This document shows, piece by piece, positions 8,481 through 17,287 of a stretch of DNA of 60,844 bases; positions within the stretch are counted from its first letter, which is position 1, and each line of letters begins with the position of its first letter. The stretch covers positions 1 to 60,844 of the forward strand of contig NZ_JONR01000031.1 in assembly GCF_000711955.1 (NCBI RefSeq). The letters run 5' to 3'. The stretch is from Nevskia soli DSM 19509 (GTDB lineage: Bacteria > Pseudomonadota > Gammaproteobacteria > Nevskiales > Nevskiaceae). A model generated the notes under the pieces. The model saw only the letters and a list, made by a program, of their open reading frames with translations, did not search any database and was not told the DNA's origin. Both the position numbers and the translations under genes were made by a program.

Positions 8481-8498
8481 TAACCTACTAGTTGGTAG
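8481..8498. promoter_or_regulatory. Probable TetR operator, copy 1
   Basis: TAACCTACTAGTTGGTAG is a near-palindrome centred on CTAG, 10 bases before the TetR start codon. Its reverse complement matches the site at 9207-9224 at 15 of 18 positions. The shared sequence marks both genes as likely targets of the TetR protein encoded between the sites. Confidence 0.65.
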
Positions 8499-8508
8499 AG
8501 TGCGTCCC

Positions 8509-9126
8509 ATGAGCACCGATACCGCACAACGCATTCTCGACCGCGCCCAGGATCTGATGATCGAGCGCGGCTACAACGCGTTCAGTTACGCGGACATCGC
8601 CGAGGTGGTCAAGGTCAGCAAGGCCACCATTCATTTCCATTACGCCAGCAAGGCCGTGCTGTCGGAGCAGGTGGTGCGGCGCTACCGCGAAGGCGTCATG
8701 AGCAATCTGCGGCAATTGTCCCGCCAGGTCGCTGACGCGCCGGCGCGCCTCGAAGCCTACGCCGGTTATTGGGAAAACTGCATACGCACCAATACCGCGC
8801 CTCTGTGCATGTGCGCGTTGTTGGCGGCGGAAATGCTGACCCTGCCGGACCCGGTCAAAAGCGAGGTGCAGGCCTTTTTCCGTGATCTGGAAGCCTGGTT
8901 GGCCGGCACGCTCGACGACGGCGTGCGCCAGGGCGCGTTGCGCTTGCCCCGCGATTCGGCATTGGAAGCCAAATCATTGTTGGCGGTGGTGTATGGCGCC
9001 ATGCTGACCGCGCATGTATCCCGCGATGCGGCGGCCTTCGCCGCCGTGGTGGGCGACGCCATCGGCCGCCTCAAAGCCGCCGCTCCAACTCCCTCGGTCA
9101 AGAAGGCGCGCAAGCGCCCGCGGTAG
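8509..9126 (+). CDS. TetR/AcrR-family transcriptional regulator
   Basis: 205 residues starting at the ATG in GTCCCATGAGC. The N-terminal helix-turn-helix (RILDRAQDLMIERGYNAFSYADIA, VKVSKATIHFHYASK) is typical of TetR repressors, and the C-terminal domain resembles the TetR_C group with a CMCALLAAEM segment. The two cysteines there (CMC) recall thiol-sensing regulators such as NemR, but this is inference. A palindrome over its promoter implies autorepression, and the same palindrome precedes the next gene. Confidence 0.88.
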   Translation: MSTDTAQRILDRAQDLMIERGYNAFSYADIAEVVKVSKATIHFHYASKAVLSEQVVRRYREGVMSNLRQLSRQVADAPARLEAYAGYWENCIRTNTAPLCMCALLAAEMLTLPDPVKSEVQAFFRDLEAWLAGTLDDGVRQGALRLPRDSALEAKSLLAVVYGAMLTAHVSRDAAAFAAVVGDAIGRLKAAAPTPSVKKARKRPR

Positions 9127-9206
9127 TCGATACAGGTCGGTTTTTTGATGGAAAAATAACCCTCGCCAGGCTGCATGCAGACGCGGCTTTTTATTTGCCC
9201 GTTGTA

Positions 9207-9224
9207 TCTATCAACTAGTAGATT
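9207..9224. promoter_or_regulatory. Probable TetR operator, copy 2
   Basis: CTATCAACTAGTAGATTG, centred on CTAG, is closely similar in reverse orientation to the site before the TetR gene. It lies about 85 bases before the start of the membrane-protein gene at 9308. Confidence 0.62.
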
Positions 9225-9307
9225 GAGTTGCACCTTTTGTTTCACGAGTCGTTGCGATCCCGATCCGTTTGTTCCCCTTTCGATACATCACTTTCAGGAG
9301 TTCCATC

Positions 9308-9832
9308 ATGGCCCATCCAATTTCCGCCCTAGGCGCTTTTCATACCGTGCTCAGCCTGATTCCGGTGGCCGCCGGCGTCATTGCCTTCGTCCGCCACGGC
9401 CGCATCGATCCGGCGACCGGCATCGGCAAGGTCTACTGGGGAGGCATGCTGGCCTCCATCCTGACCTCGTTCGGCCTGTCGAGCACCGGGCACTTCAATG
9501 CTGGCCACGCACTGGGTCTTATGGCGCTGTTCGTCATGCTGGTCGGCACGTTCGCGCCGCGCATCACCATTCTTGGCCGTGCCGCGCCGTACTTGCAGAC
9601 GCTGGCCATGTCCTTCAGCTTCATGCTGCTGCTGGTGCCCGGCACCAATGAAACCTTGACCCGCCTGCCGGTCGGCCATCCGCTCGCCTCCGGCATCGAC
9701 TCGCCCATCGTGAAATCGGCCTTGGCCGGACTGTTCATCCTGTTCCTGCTCGGTACGGCTTACCAGCTGTTCAGGCTGGCCGGCCAGCGTCGCAGCCAGG
9801 GCGCCTTGGGGCGCACGGGTGCTCGCGCATAG
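9308..9832 (+). CDS. Integral membrane protein, probable TetR target
   Basis: 174 residues; AGGAG lies eight bases before the ATG. At least four hydrophobic helices are visible (FHTVLSLIPVAAGVIAFV; MLASILTSFGLSS; LGLMALFVMLVGTF; SALAGLFILFLLGTAYQLF). The GKVYWGGMLAS loop and a His/Gly-rich second helix resemble small DUF2306-like membrane proteins of unknown function. It sits downstream of the TetR gene with its own copy of the operator, so it is probably derepressed with the regulator. No catalytic role can be inferred. Confidence 0.7.
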   Translation: MAHPISALGAFHTVLSLIPVAAGVIAFVRHGRIDPATGIGKVYWGGMLASILTSFGLSSTGHFNAGHALGLMALFVMLVGTFAPRITILGRAAPYLQTLAMSFSFMLLLVPGTNETLTRLPVGHPLASGIDSPIVKSALAGLFILFLLGTAYQLFRLAGQRRSQGALGRTGARA

Positions 9833-9985
9833 AGAGGCGCGTAAGGACCAGGGGCGGAGTAAAATTTCGCAGTCGTTGATTTGCTCCGCCCCCTTTCGTT
9901 CTGTTCCCCGCGGCAGCATACCCGCCGTCCGCGGCGGATCAAAAATGCCATGCGGGCCGCAACCCGGTGGGTCCGGCGGCTGCCC

Positions 9986-11101
9986 TCAGGGCGTGGGGCT
10001 GGTGACGGCCTTGGCCGAAGGCGCGGGCGGTGCCGGCGCGGCGGTAGGCGTGTCGGCGATGCGCAGGCGCGGCAGCGAGTCCGGGTGCTCGCGTTGCAGA
10101 TAGCTGAGCAGGCCCTCGCGCACCTTGCAGCACAGGTCCCAGCTGCGGCCCGAGTCCGGCGCGCTGCACAGGGCGCGCAGCTGCACCGCGCTGGTGTTCC
10201 AGTCGGTCACCTGCAGTACGCTGACCTGGCCGTCCCACTCCTTGGCGTCCTTGAGGATGCGCGTCAGCTCCGCCCGCAGCGGCTCCAGCGGCGTGCTGAA
10301 GTCCACCCAGACGAACACCGTGCCGATGATCTGCGAGGTGGTGTGCGTCCAGTTGGCGAAGGGATTTTCGATGAACCATTGCAGCGGGATGATCAGCCGC
10401 CGCTTGTCCCAGATGGCCAGCACCACGTAGGTGGCGGTGATCTCCTCCACGCGCCCCCATTCGCCCTGCACCACCAGCACGTCGTCGATGCGGATCGGCT
10501 GCGTCAGCGCGATCTGCAGGCCCGCGGTGAGATTGCCCAGCACCGACTTCGCCGCCAGGCCCGCCACCAGCCCGGCCACGCCGGCGGAAGCCAGCAGGCT
10601 CACGCCGATCTTGCGCACGGCGGGGAAGGTCATCAGCGCCGCGGACAGGCCGATGAGCAGGGTGAGGAAGATCAGCGTGCGCGACAGCACGCGCGTGCGC
10701 GTGTGCGCCTGCCGCGCCGCCAGGTTGTCCGCCACGTCCAGCCGGTAACGGCGCAGGCTCCAGTCCGCCGTGCCGTCGATGACGCGCGCCAGCGCGAAGG
10801 TCAGCGCCGCGATGATCAGTACCAGGTCCAGCCGCCGCAGCAGGTGCATGCCGGGCAGGGTGTCCTCCGCCATGCCCAGCACGATGCCGGCGCCGACCAG
10901 GGGCAGCACCAGCTGCGTCGGCGGATGCGCGCGGCGGATCACATGGCCGAGCAGGTAGCGATCGCCGAATGCACGGTCGGCCACCCGGAAAGCAATGCGC
11001 GAAGCGATCAGGCCGAGCACCAGCGCCGCCACCATCTGCAGGCCGATGCCGAGCCACGGGTGATTGGGCCAGTCGAGGTCCCAGGGGAAAAGATCGGTCA
11101 C
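9986..11101 (-). CDS. MscS-family mechanosensitive ion channel
   Basis: 371 residues with N-terminal hydrophobic helices and then the MscS core. The pore helix (ASAGVAGLVAGLAAKSVLGNL), the beta domain entry (QPIRIDDVLVVQGEWGRVEEI) and the loop KRRLIIPLQWFIENPFANW are clear. Such channels release solutes on hypo-osmotic shock. The C-terminus ends in an Ala/Pro-rich tail. It lies downstream of, and on the same strand as, the hydrolase at 11394, but a 15-bp hairpin separates them, so it probably has its own promoter. Confidence 0.85.
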   Translation of the reverse strand: MTDLFPWDLDWPNHPWLGIGLQMVAALVLGLIASRIAFRVADRAFGDRYLLGHVIRRAHPPTQLVLPLVGAGIVLGMAEDTLPGMHLLRRLDLVLIIAALTFALARVIDGTADWSLRRYRLDVADNLAARQAHTRTRVLSRTLIFLTLLIGLSAALMTFPAVRKIGVSLLASAGVAGLVAGLAAKSVLGNLTAGLQIALTQPIRIDDVLVVQGEWGRVEEITATYVVLAIWDKRRLIIPLQWFIENPFANWTHTTSQIIGTVFVWVDFSTPLEPLRAELTRILKDAKEWDGQVSVLQVTDWNTSAVQLRALCSAPDSGRSWDLCCKVREGLLSYLQREHPDSLPRLRIADTPTAAPAPPAPSAKAVTSPTP

Positions 11102-11318
11102 GATGAGGCCGCCAGGTGCGAAGAAATGGCCCTTGTTGCCGCAGGGACTACTTAATCGACCCGGTTAAGCGGCCCGGGTTCCAATGATCTGCCCGGCGAA
11201 GAGGGACGTGGAAGACGGTGCGCGGTCACGGGATGCGGGCCACGACTTCTACAGGCGTCGTTGCTGCGGCTTGTTTGTCCGCTGCCTCCCGGAGTTCTGC
11301 TCCATATCCTCAAACAGG

Positions 11319-11354
11319 CTTGCCGCGCAGCGCGCACCGGCGCTGCGCGGCAAG
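11319..11354. terminator. Perfect 15-bp hairpin, probable terminator
   Basis: The arms CTTGCCGCGCAGCGC and complement enclose six bases. TTTGTTGTT follows on the plus strand. It sits just past the end of the minus-strand hydrolase gene and probably stops its transcription before mscS, although the minus side has no clean T run. Confidence 0.5.
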
Positions 11355-11393
11355 TTTGTTGTTCACCCCGCTCCGGCCGAAAGCAGCCGCCGC

Positions 11394-12380
11394 TTACTTC
11401 TGCGAAGCCGATTCCTTCAGATTCCGGTCCAGGAAGCGCCGGATCTCCGCGCCGATCTCCGGCCCGCTGGTCTCCATCGCGAAGTGCCCCGCGTCGTAGA
11501 AGTGCACTTCCGCCTTGGGGATGTCGCGCTTGAAGGCTTCGGCGCCGGGCGGCAGGAAGAACGGATCGTTCTTGCCCCATACCGCCAGAAGCGGCGGGTG
11601 GTACTTGCGGAAGTAGGCCTGGAATTCGGGATAACGCTTGACGTTGCTGGCATAGTCGAGGAACAGGTCGAGCTGGATCTCGTCATTGCCCGGGCGCGCC
11701 AGCAGGGCGGAGTCGAGCGTGTAGGTTTCCGGCGCCACCTTCGACGGGTCCGGCGCGCCGTGGGTGTACTGCCACTTGATCGAATCCGGTGCGAGGAAGT
11801 CGCGCAGGGCGGCACGGTTGGCGGGAGTCTGTTCCTGCCAGTACTTCTGGATCGGGTTCCAGCCGCTGCTCAAGCCTTCCTCGTAGGCGTTGCCGTTCTG
11901 CGTGACGATCGCGGTGATCCGTTCCGGATGCGCTACCGCCAGGCGCCAGCCCACCGGCGCGCCGTAATCGAATACCTGGATGGCATAGCGCTTCAGGCCC
12001 GCCGCGACGGTGAAGGCGTCGATGGTGCCGGCGAGGTTGTCGAAGCTGTAGTGATAGTGCGCGCTCTCCGGCACCTCGGTGAAGCCGAAGCCGGGCAGAT
12101 CCGGCGCGATCACGTGGTAACGGTCGGCCAGCAACGGAATCAGGTTGCGGTACATGAAGGAGGAAGTGGCGAAGCCGTGCAGCAGCAGGACGGCCGGCGC
12201 CTGCGGATTACCCGCCTCACGGTAGAACACCTTGATGCCCTGCACCTCGAGGGTGTGGGTGCTCACCGCGGGCGGCCGTGCCGGGGTGGTGGTCGATGAG
12301 GTGCCGGAGGCGGCAGCGGCATCACCGGTAACGGCAGCCATGGCAACGAGGGCGCCGGCAGCGAAACGGGATAAGGACAT
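11394..12380 (-). CDS. Periplasmic alpha/beta hydrolase, dehalogenase/epoxide-hydrolase type
   Basis: 328 residues with a signal peptide (start to about residue 24, Ala-rich). The alpha/beta hydrolase fold shows the oxyanion motif LLHGF (66-70) and APDLPGFGFTE. The nucleophile is Asp138 in QVFDYGAPVG, where lipases would have Ser; AVWGKNDPFF and the general-base His in DAGHFAME complete the set. An Asp nucleophile places it with haloalkane dehalogenases and epoxide hydrolases; the substrate is unknown. It diverges from a CGNR-type regulator across a 131-base gap that holds a palindrome. Confidence 0.85.
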   Translation of the reverse strand: MSLSRFAAGALVAMAAVTGDAAAASGTSSTTTPARPPAVSTHTLEVQGIKVFYREAGNPQAPAVLLLHGFATSSFMYRNLIPLLADRYHVIAPDLPGFGFTEVPESAHYHYSFDNLAGTIDAFTVAAGLKRYAIQVFDYGAPVGWRLAVAHPERITAIVTQNGNAYEEGLSSGWNPIQKYWQEQTPANRAALRDFLAPDSIKWQYTHGAPDPSKVAPETYTLDSALLARPGNDEIQLDLFLDYASNVKRYPEFQAYFRKYHPPLLAVWGKNDPFFLPPGAEAFKRDIPKAEVHFYDAGHFAMETSGPEIGAEIRRFLDRNLKESASQK

Positions 12381-12435
12381 GGATATAGCTCCTGAAGGTG
12401 TCTGGGTTTGTAACTGTTGAAAACAACAATTTCAG

Positions 12436-12455
12436 GTTACATATTGTTATGTAAC
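12436..12455. promoter_or_regulatory. Palindrome in the divergent promoter region
   Basis: GTTACATA and TATGTAAC form perfect 8-bp arms around four bases, midway between the divergent hydrolase and CGNR genes. Further half-sites (TTGTAAC near 12410 and AAGTTAC near 12475) surround it. It is a good candidate operator for the CGNR protein. Confidence 0.5.
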
Positions 12456-12511
12456 TAGTCAAATGCATTTTTACAAGTTACTATTTCCCATCGCTTTATC
12501 GCCCGGATTCC

Positions 12512-13108
12512 ATGGCCGCCAACCCCGCACCGCATGCCGCAAGCCCCACGCTCCTTTTCCTCGGGGACGATCTGGCGCTGGACTTCATCAATACCGCCTA
12601 CGGTGTCGACGAAGAGCACCAGGAATGCCTGGGCAGCGATGCACAGGTGCTGGACTGGCTGCAACGCGCCGGCCTGCCATCTTCGCTGGAGGGTGTGCCA
12701 GGCCGGCCCGGCGCATTGCTCAAGGCCGCGCTGGCCCTGCGTGAGGCGGCGCGCAAGCTGGTGGAGCAGCGCAAGGCGGGCAATGTCGGCGACGTCGCGC
12801 CGCTCAACCGGGTACTGGCCTTGGGCAGTGCATACCGGGAACTGGTATGGAGCAAGCGGCAGGAGCCGGCAGTCGAACTGCGTCGCCGGGTGGCCAGCGC
12901 CGAAGCCCTGCTGGTGCCGGTGGCGGAGGCCGTGGCCACGCTGCTGGCAGAGGGTGACTTTGAGCTGGTGCGGCGATGCGAAAGCTCGGATTGCACCCTG
13001 TGGTTCCACGACCACACCAAGTCGCACCGCCGCCGCTGGTGCAGCATGGCGCAATGCGGCAACCGCCAGAAAGTCGCGGCCTTCAGGGCGCGGCAGAAAG
13101 CGGAGTAG
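12512..13108 (+). CDS. ABATE-domain / CGNR zinc-finger protein, probable regulator
   Basis: 198 residues. The N-terminal ABATE-like region contains FLGDDLALDFINTAY. The C-terminus is a CGNR zinc finger: RRCESSDCTLWFHDHTKSHRR followed by WCSMAQCGNRQKVAAFRAR, with cysteines placed to bind zinc and the CGNR signature intact. The family is regarded as stress-linked transcriptional regulators. Divergence from the periplasmic hydrolase, with a palindrome between them, suggests that it controls that gene and itself. Confidence 0.85.
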   Translation: MAANPAPHAASPTLLFLGDDLALDFINTAYGVDEEHQECLGSDAQVLDWLQRAGLPSSLEGVPGRPGALLKAALALREAARKLVEQRKAGNVGDVAPLNRVLALGSAYRELVWSKRQEPAVELRRRVASAEALLVPVAEAVATLLAEGDFELVRRCESSDCTLWFHDHTKSHRRRWCSMAQCGNRQKVAAFRARQKAE

Positions 13109-13208
13109 GGCAGGCGTGTCGCCCGGTGCGTCTGGACGCGCCGGATTTCAACACCGGGCTCGGCTCGATTTACCCGCGCGCAGCCGGACAAGAAGCGCAC
13201 GCTCGCTG

Positions 13209-13241
13209 CATGCGTGCCAACAAAAAACCTTGGCACGCATG
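13209..13241. terminator. 11-bp hairpin, possible terminator
   Basis: CATGCGTGCCA and its complement enclose 11 bases, downstream of the CGNR gene. A second copy of GGCACGCATG follows at 13241-13250, and an imperfect A/T stem (ATCAAAAA with TTTTTTGAT) comes after it. Either could end transcription between the two convergent genes. Confidence 0.4.
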
Positions 13242-13335
13242 GCACGCATGATCAAAAACGCCCTTTTTTGATGATGGAACCGGTATCGCCCGGCCCCGCT
13301 GCAAATCCCTTCAACGCACCTGACTGGACCCGCCC

Positions 13336-13809
13336 TCAATTGCTGACGGCCGCCGCCACTGCCTCAAGCACCGCCCGCGCATCCGTCGGGCTCAGCCGCA
13401 CCTGCAGGCCGCGCTGCCCGCCGTTGATGTAGACCAGCGCTTCCCCCATCGCCGCTTCCTCGATGACGGTGCGCACCTTGCGCTTCTGTCCGAAGGGGCT
13501 GATACCGCCCACCTTGTAGCCGCTCATGCGCTCGGCGTCGGCCGGCGCCATCATCTCGGCGGACTTGCCGCGGCATATCGCCGCCAGCTTCTTCATGTTG
13601 ACGGTGCGGTCCGAAGGCAGCACCACGCAGACCGGGTTGCCGTCGACCTTGGCCATCAGGCTCTTCAGCACGCGCGCCGGCGCTTCGCCCAGCGCCTCGG
13701 CCGCTTGCAGGCCGATGCTGTCGGCGGCCGGATCGTAGTCATAGGTGTGGACGGTGAAGGCGACCTTGGCGCGGGTCAGTTCGATCGTCGCCGGGGTGGA
13801 CCGTGCCAT
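13336..13809 (-). CDS. ybaK: Cys-tRNA(Pro) deacylase YbaK/EbsC
   Basis: 157 residues, the usual length. The YbaK fold is clear from YDYDPAADSIGLQAAEALG, the RVLKSLMAKVDG segment with its catalytic Lys, VVLPSDRTVNMKKLAA and GGISPFGQKRKVRTVIEEAA. YbaK hydrolyses cysteine mischarged on tRNA(Pro), working with prolyl-tRNA synthetase. The gene is followed on the same strand by no partner and has the HxlR gene 52 bases upstream. Confidence 0.92.
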   Translation of the reverse strand: MARSTPATIELTRAKVAFTVHTYDYDPAADSIGLQAAEALGEAPARVLKSLMAKVDGNPVCVVLPSDRTVNMKKLAAICRGKSAEMMAPADAERMSGYKVGGISPFGQKRKVRTVIEEAAMGEALVYINGGQRGLQVRLSPTDARAVLEAVAAAVSN

Positions 13810-13861
13810 GGCCGATTCCTTGAATGTTCGAGTGCGTGAGAAAGGGGCGGCGGATCCGCGC

Positions 13862-14251
13862 TTACGCCGCGCGCTGGTCGAATGCGCGCTGCGCCATGGC
13901 GATGTCGGCCATATTCCCTTCCACCCAGTGATCCAGCGCGGTGATGGGGCCGCTGAGCGAGGCGCCGAGGGCGGTGAGGGAGTATTCGACGCGGGGCGGC
14001 ACCTCGGGGAAGGACTGGCGCGCGACGAAGCCGCTGCGTTCCAGCCGCCGCAGGGTCTGGATCAGCATCTTCTCCGAAATCCCGCCGATCTCGCGGCGCA
14101 GCTCCGAGGTGCGCGCCGGGCCCCGCGACAGGCGATGCACCAGCAGCAGCGCCCATTTCTCGGCCAGCACGTCCAGCACGGCGCGCGCCGGGCAGCCGGC
14201 ATTGAAGACGTTGGCCTGGGGCGGGCAGGGTTCGCTTTTGGTTTTCGGCAT
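13862..14251 (-). CDS. HxlR-family transcriptional regulator
   Basis: 129 residues with the winged-helix HxlR pattern: CPARAVLDVLAEKWALLLV, then ELRREIGGISEKMLIQTLRR, LERSGFVAR and RVEYSLTALG. A Cys precedes the HTH (AGCPARA), as in redox- or quinone-sensing HxlR proteins. It diverges from a glutathione S-transferase gene, and a palindrome lies just before its start, so it probably represses that gene and itself. Confidence 0.9.
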   Translation of the reverse strand: MPKTKSEPCPPQANVFNAGCPARAVLDVLAEKWALLLVHRLSRGPARTSELRREIGGISEKMLIQTLRRLERSGFVARQSFPEVPPRVEYSLTALGASLSGPITALDHWVEGNMADIAMAQRAFDQRAA

Positions 14252-14258
14252 TCACAAA

Positions 14259-14276
14259 ACTTACCAAAAGGTATGT
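14259..14276. promoter_or_regulatory. Probable HxlR operator
   Basis: ACTTACCAAAAGGTATGT has 7-base arms with one mismatch around AAAA, a few bases upstream of the HxlR start and about 120 bases before gst. HxlR regulators usually bind such short inverted repeats. Confidence 0.5.
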
Positions 14277-14393
14277 ACTTGTTCAATGGAAAGCTTGGTG
14301 CGATGCTTCATCCCGTCGCGGCTGCCCCGCCTCACCGGTGGCCGCCGTCGCATCGAAATCAAACCATAACCATCCAGCCCGAGGATATTTCCC

Positions 14394-15002
14394 ATGAAGC
14401 TTTTCTACGCCGCAGGCGCCTGTTCGCTCTCGCCGCATATCGCGCTGCTCGAAGCCGGCCTGCCGTTTTCGCTGCAAAAGGTGGATCTGAAGGTGAAGCA
14501 GGTCGAGTCGGGCGAGGACTTCAACGCCATCAACGGCAAGGGCTACGTGCCCGCGCTGCAACTCGACAACGGCCAGGTGCTGACCGAGGGCCCGGCCATC
14601 GTGCAGTACATCGCCGACCAGAATCCGGCCGCCGGCCTCGCTCCCGCCGTCGGCTCGCCGGAGCGCTACAAGCTGCAGGAGTGGCTCAACTTCGTCAGTT
14701 CCGAGCTGCACAAGGGCATGGGCTCGATGTTCAACCAGGCGCAGACGCCGGAGTGGAAGGAAGCGGTCAAGGCCACGCTCGGCAAGCGCCTGGACTGGCT
14801 GTCCAAACAGCTCCAAGGCAAGCCTTACCTGATGGGTGAGAAGTTCAGCGTCGCCGACGCCTACCTGTTCACCGTGCTGAACTGGGCCGGCATGGTGAAG
14901 TTCGACCTTGCCAGGTGGCCGGTGTTGCGGGACTACCTGGCGCGCGTGGCGCAGCGGCCGAAGGTGAAGGAAGCATTGAAGGCGGAAGGCCTGCTCCAGT
15001 AA
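14394..15002 (+). CDS. gstA: Glutathione S-transferase, beta class
   Basis: 202 residues. The N-terminal thioredoxin-like domain begins MKLFYAAGACSLSPHIAL, with Cys10 as in bacterial beta-class GSTs, and continues to YVPALQLDNG and LTEGPAIVQYIAD. The all-helical C-terminal domain contains YLMGEKFSVADAYLFTVLNW. It conjugates or reduces electrophiles using glutathione. GAGGATAT lies upstream of the ATG. The divergent HxlR gene is its likely regulator. Confidence 0.92.
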   Translation: MKLFYAAGACSLSPHIALLEAGLPFSLQKVDLKVKQVESGEDFNAINGKGYVPALQLDNGQVLTEGPAIVQYIADQNPAAGLAPAVGSPERYKLQEWLNFVSSELHKGMGSMFNQAQTPEWKEAVKATLGKRLDWLSKQLQGKPYLMGEKFSVADAYLFTVLNWAGMVKFDLARWPVLRDYLARVAQRPKVKEALKAEGLLQ

Positions 15003-15105
15003 AGACCGGCGGGCTTGCGGCAGGCGGGGCGGGATACTTCCCGAATCGCCTGCCGGATCACCAGTCGCATCGGTTGCTTGCGGGCACCCGCGCTACACTC
15101 GTCTC

Positions 15106-15321
15106 ATGTCGATTCCACCCGCAACGGATGGCCTGCCGCTTCAATCCGCGCAATGCCCGCTGTGCGGCGGCGCCAACGCCTGCGGCATGGTCCGCAGCGG
15201 CGGCGCGGAAGAACCGTGCTGGTGTGAACAGGAAACCTTTTCTCCGGCGCTGCTGGCGCGCCTACCGGAGGCGCGAAGGGGCAGGGCTTGCGTCTGCCTG
15301 CGCTGCGTCAAATCGCAATAA
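15106..15321 (+). CDS. Cysteine-rich CWC-family protein
   Basis: 71 residues with the pattern of the small CWC family: CPLCGGANACG, then EEPCWCEQETFSPALLARLPEA and CVCLRCV. Eight cysteines probably bind metal. The family is widespread in proteobacteria, but its role is unknown. The gene lies alone between gst and the antiporter. Confidence 0.8.
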   Translation: MSIPPATDGLPLQSAQCPLCGGANACGMVRSGGAEEPCWCEQETFSPALLARLPEARRGRACVCLRCVKSQ

Positions 15322-15360
15322 ACGCCGCGCTCGCTTGAAGGCCGCTCGCTCCGCGGCTCT

Positions 15361-17085
15361 TCAATGCGCCTCGTGCGGCAACCTCAGCCCCAGCTCCACG
15401 ATGCGCTCGCCTTCCATCCGCCGCACCGTCAGCTCCATCCCGCCCAGACGCAGACGATCGCCGACCACCGGACGGTCGAGATAGCCGGCAAGGAATTCGG
15501 CCAGGGTCTTGCCTTCCGAGTCCCGCGGGACCTGGATGCCGTAGGCGGCGACGAGGTCGGCTACGTGGGCTTCCGGCTCGAGGAAGAATTCGCCGAAGTA
15601 GTGCTGCTCGTCGGCGTGGCCGCTGTCGTGGCGGGCGCTGAAGATCTCGTCGAGCATCGGCAGGTCGCCCTGGGCGGCGAGCAGGGAGACGTAATCGCCG
15701 TGGCGCAGCGCGCCCCAATCGCGGTAGGCCAGCAGGCGCCCTTCGCGGGAGACGCTGACGATGCGCGAGACGTCGCGGATGGGGATGTCCTTGGGGCGCG
15801 TGCCGATCAGGGCGCTGGCGTGGCCCAGGCGGTAGCTGACCACCTCGTAGCCGCTGCTGCCGGGCAGGTCGAGGTCGAAGCGCCGCACGCGGGCGCTGGT
15901 CTTGGGCATCTGCAACTCGAGCAGGCGCGCGGCGCTGGCCACGGTCCAGCCCTGCACGATCAGCGACACCAGCACGATGAAGAAGGCCACGTCGAAGAAC
16001 AGCTGCGCGTTGGCGAGGCCGGCCATCATCGGGAAGGTGGCCAGCACCATCGGCACCGAGCCGCGCAGGCCGACCCAGGAGATGTAGGCCTGCTCGCGCC
16101 AGGGATAGCGGAAGGGCAGCAGCGACAGTCCCACCGCCAGCGGCCGCGCCACCAGGATCAGTACCAGGGCGATGAGCAGGCCGCTGCCGGCCAGCGGCAG
16201 CAGCCGCTCCGGCGTGGCCAGCAGGCCGAGGATCAGGAACATGCCGATCTGCGCCAGCCAGGCGATGCCGTCGTGGAAGCGCTTGATGCTGGCCACCGCG
16301 CGCAGCGGCCAGTTGCCCAGCACCAGGCCGGCGATATAGGCGGCGAGGAAGCCGCTGCCGCCGAGCAGGGCGGTGCCGCCGAACAGCAGCATGCCGCCGG
16401 ACAGGGCCAGCAGCGGATACAGCGAATCGCTCAGTTCCAGGCGGTTGAGCAGCAGCTTGAGCAGCCAGCCGCCGCCCACGCCCACCAGCAGGCCCAGACC
16501 CATCTGCTGCACGAACAGCAGCAGGCCGTCGCCGATGCCATAGCCATTGGTGGCGGTGAGGTATTGCAGGATGCCCATGGTGAGGAACACCGCCATGGGA
16601 TCGTTGGTGCCGGACTCGATTTCCAGCGTGGCGGTGACGCGCTGGTTCAGGCTCATGGCGCTGGTGTGCATCAGCGAGAACACCGCTGCCGCGTCGGTGG
16701 AGCCGACGATGGCACCGATCAGCAGGCCCTGCGGCAGGCTCAGGTGCAGGATCCAGGCGGAGAAGGCCCCGACCACGATGGTCGTCACGAACACGCCCAC
16801 CGTGGCCAGGGCCAGCGAGGGCCGCAGGGCGACGCGGAAGTTGTCCAGCGGCGTGCGCATGCCGCTGTCGAACAGGATCACCGCCAGGCCAGTGGTGCCG
16901 GCGAGGTTGGCGATATGGAAGTCGGTGAAGCGGATGCCGCCGGGTCCGTTCTCGCCCGCGAGCATGCCGACGATGACGAACACCAGCAACAGCGGCACGC
17001 CCAGCCGCGGCGTGAAGGCGCTGGCCAGGATGCTGAGCAGGAACAGGGTTCCGGCGACGAAGATGAGCTGGTTGCTCAGGTCCAT
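15361..17085 (-). CDS. nhaP2: K+/H+ antiporter NhaP2/CvrA
   Basis: 574 residues. About twelve transmembrane helices form a CPA1 exchanger, with the ion-binding region STDAAAVFSLM and ESGTNDPMAVFLT (the ND pair of this family) and VGLRGSVPMVLATFPM. A cytoplasmic tail follows with a TrkA-C-like part (YEVVSYRLGHASALIGTRPK) and a CorC/HlyC-like end (DRPVVGDRLRLGGMELTV). It exports K+ in exchange for protons at the inner membrane. The gene is monocistronic. Confidence 0.9.
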   Translation of the reverse strand: MDLSNQLIFVAGTLFLLSILASAFTPRLGVPLLLVFVIVGMLAGENGPGGIRFTDFHIANLAGTTGLAVILFDSGMRTPLDNFRVALRPSLALATVGVFVTTIVVGAFSAWILHLSLPQGLLIGAIVGSTDAAAVFSLMHTSAMSLNQRVTATLEIESGTNDPMAVFLTMGILQYLTATNGYGIGDGLLLFVQQMGLGLLVGVGGGWLLKLLLNRLELSDSLYPLLALSGGMLLFGGTALLGGSGFLAAYIAGLVLGNWPLRAVASIKRFHDGIAWLAQIGMFLILGLLATPERLLPLAGSGLLIALVLILVARPLAVGLSLLPFRYPWREQAYISWVGLRGSVPMVLATFPMMAGLANAQLFFDVAFFIVLVSLIVQGWTVASAARLLELQMPKTSARVRRFDLDLPGSSGYEVVSYRLGHASALIGTRPKDIPIRDVSRIVSVSREGRLLAYRDWGALRHGDYVSLLAAQGDLPMLDEIFSARHDSGHADEQHYFGEFFLEPEAHVADLVAAYGIQVPRDSEGKTLAEFLAGYLDRPVVGDRLRLGGMELTVRRMEGERIVELGLRLPHEAH

Positions 17086-17287
17086 GACGGCTTTGGCTGT
17101 GGTGGGTCCGGATACGGCCTCGATAGCATACGGGGGCGAGTGCGCTTGTACACGTGCAAGAGGCGGGCCGGGTGTGAGCGAGGTCGCGTTACCTTCGGCT
17201 TATCCCTTTTGCCGTGACGAAAGGGGTGCGTGCGAACGGCCCTTGGTTGCCGGCTTTTGAAGGTCCGCAGAGCCGCCCACTCCGTTC

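Noticed and set aside
15364..17217. 617-codon plus-strand frame opposite the K+/H+ antiporter
   Set aside because: Its Gln/His/Ala-rich sequence is the usual antisense artefact of a membrane-protein gene in GC-rich DNA.
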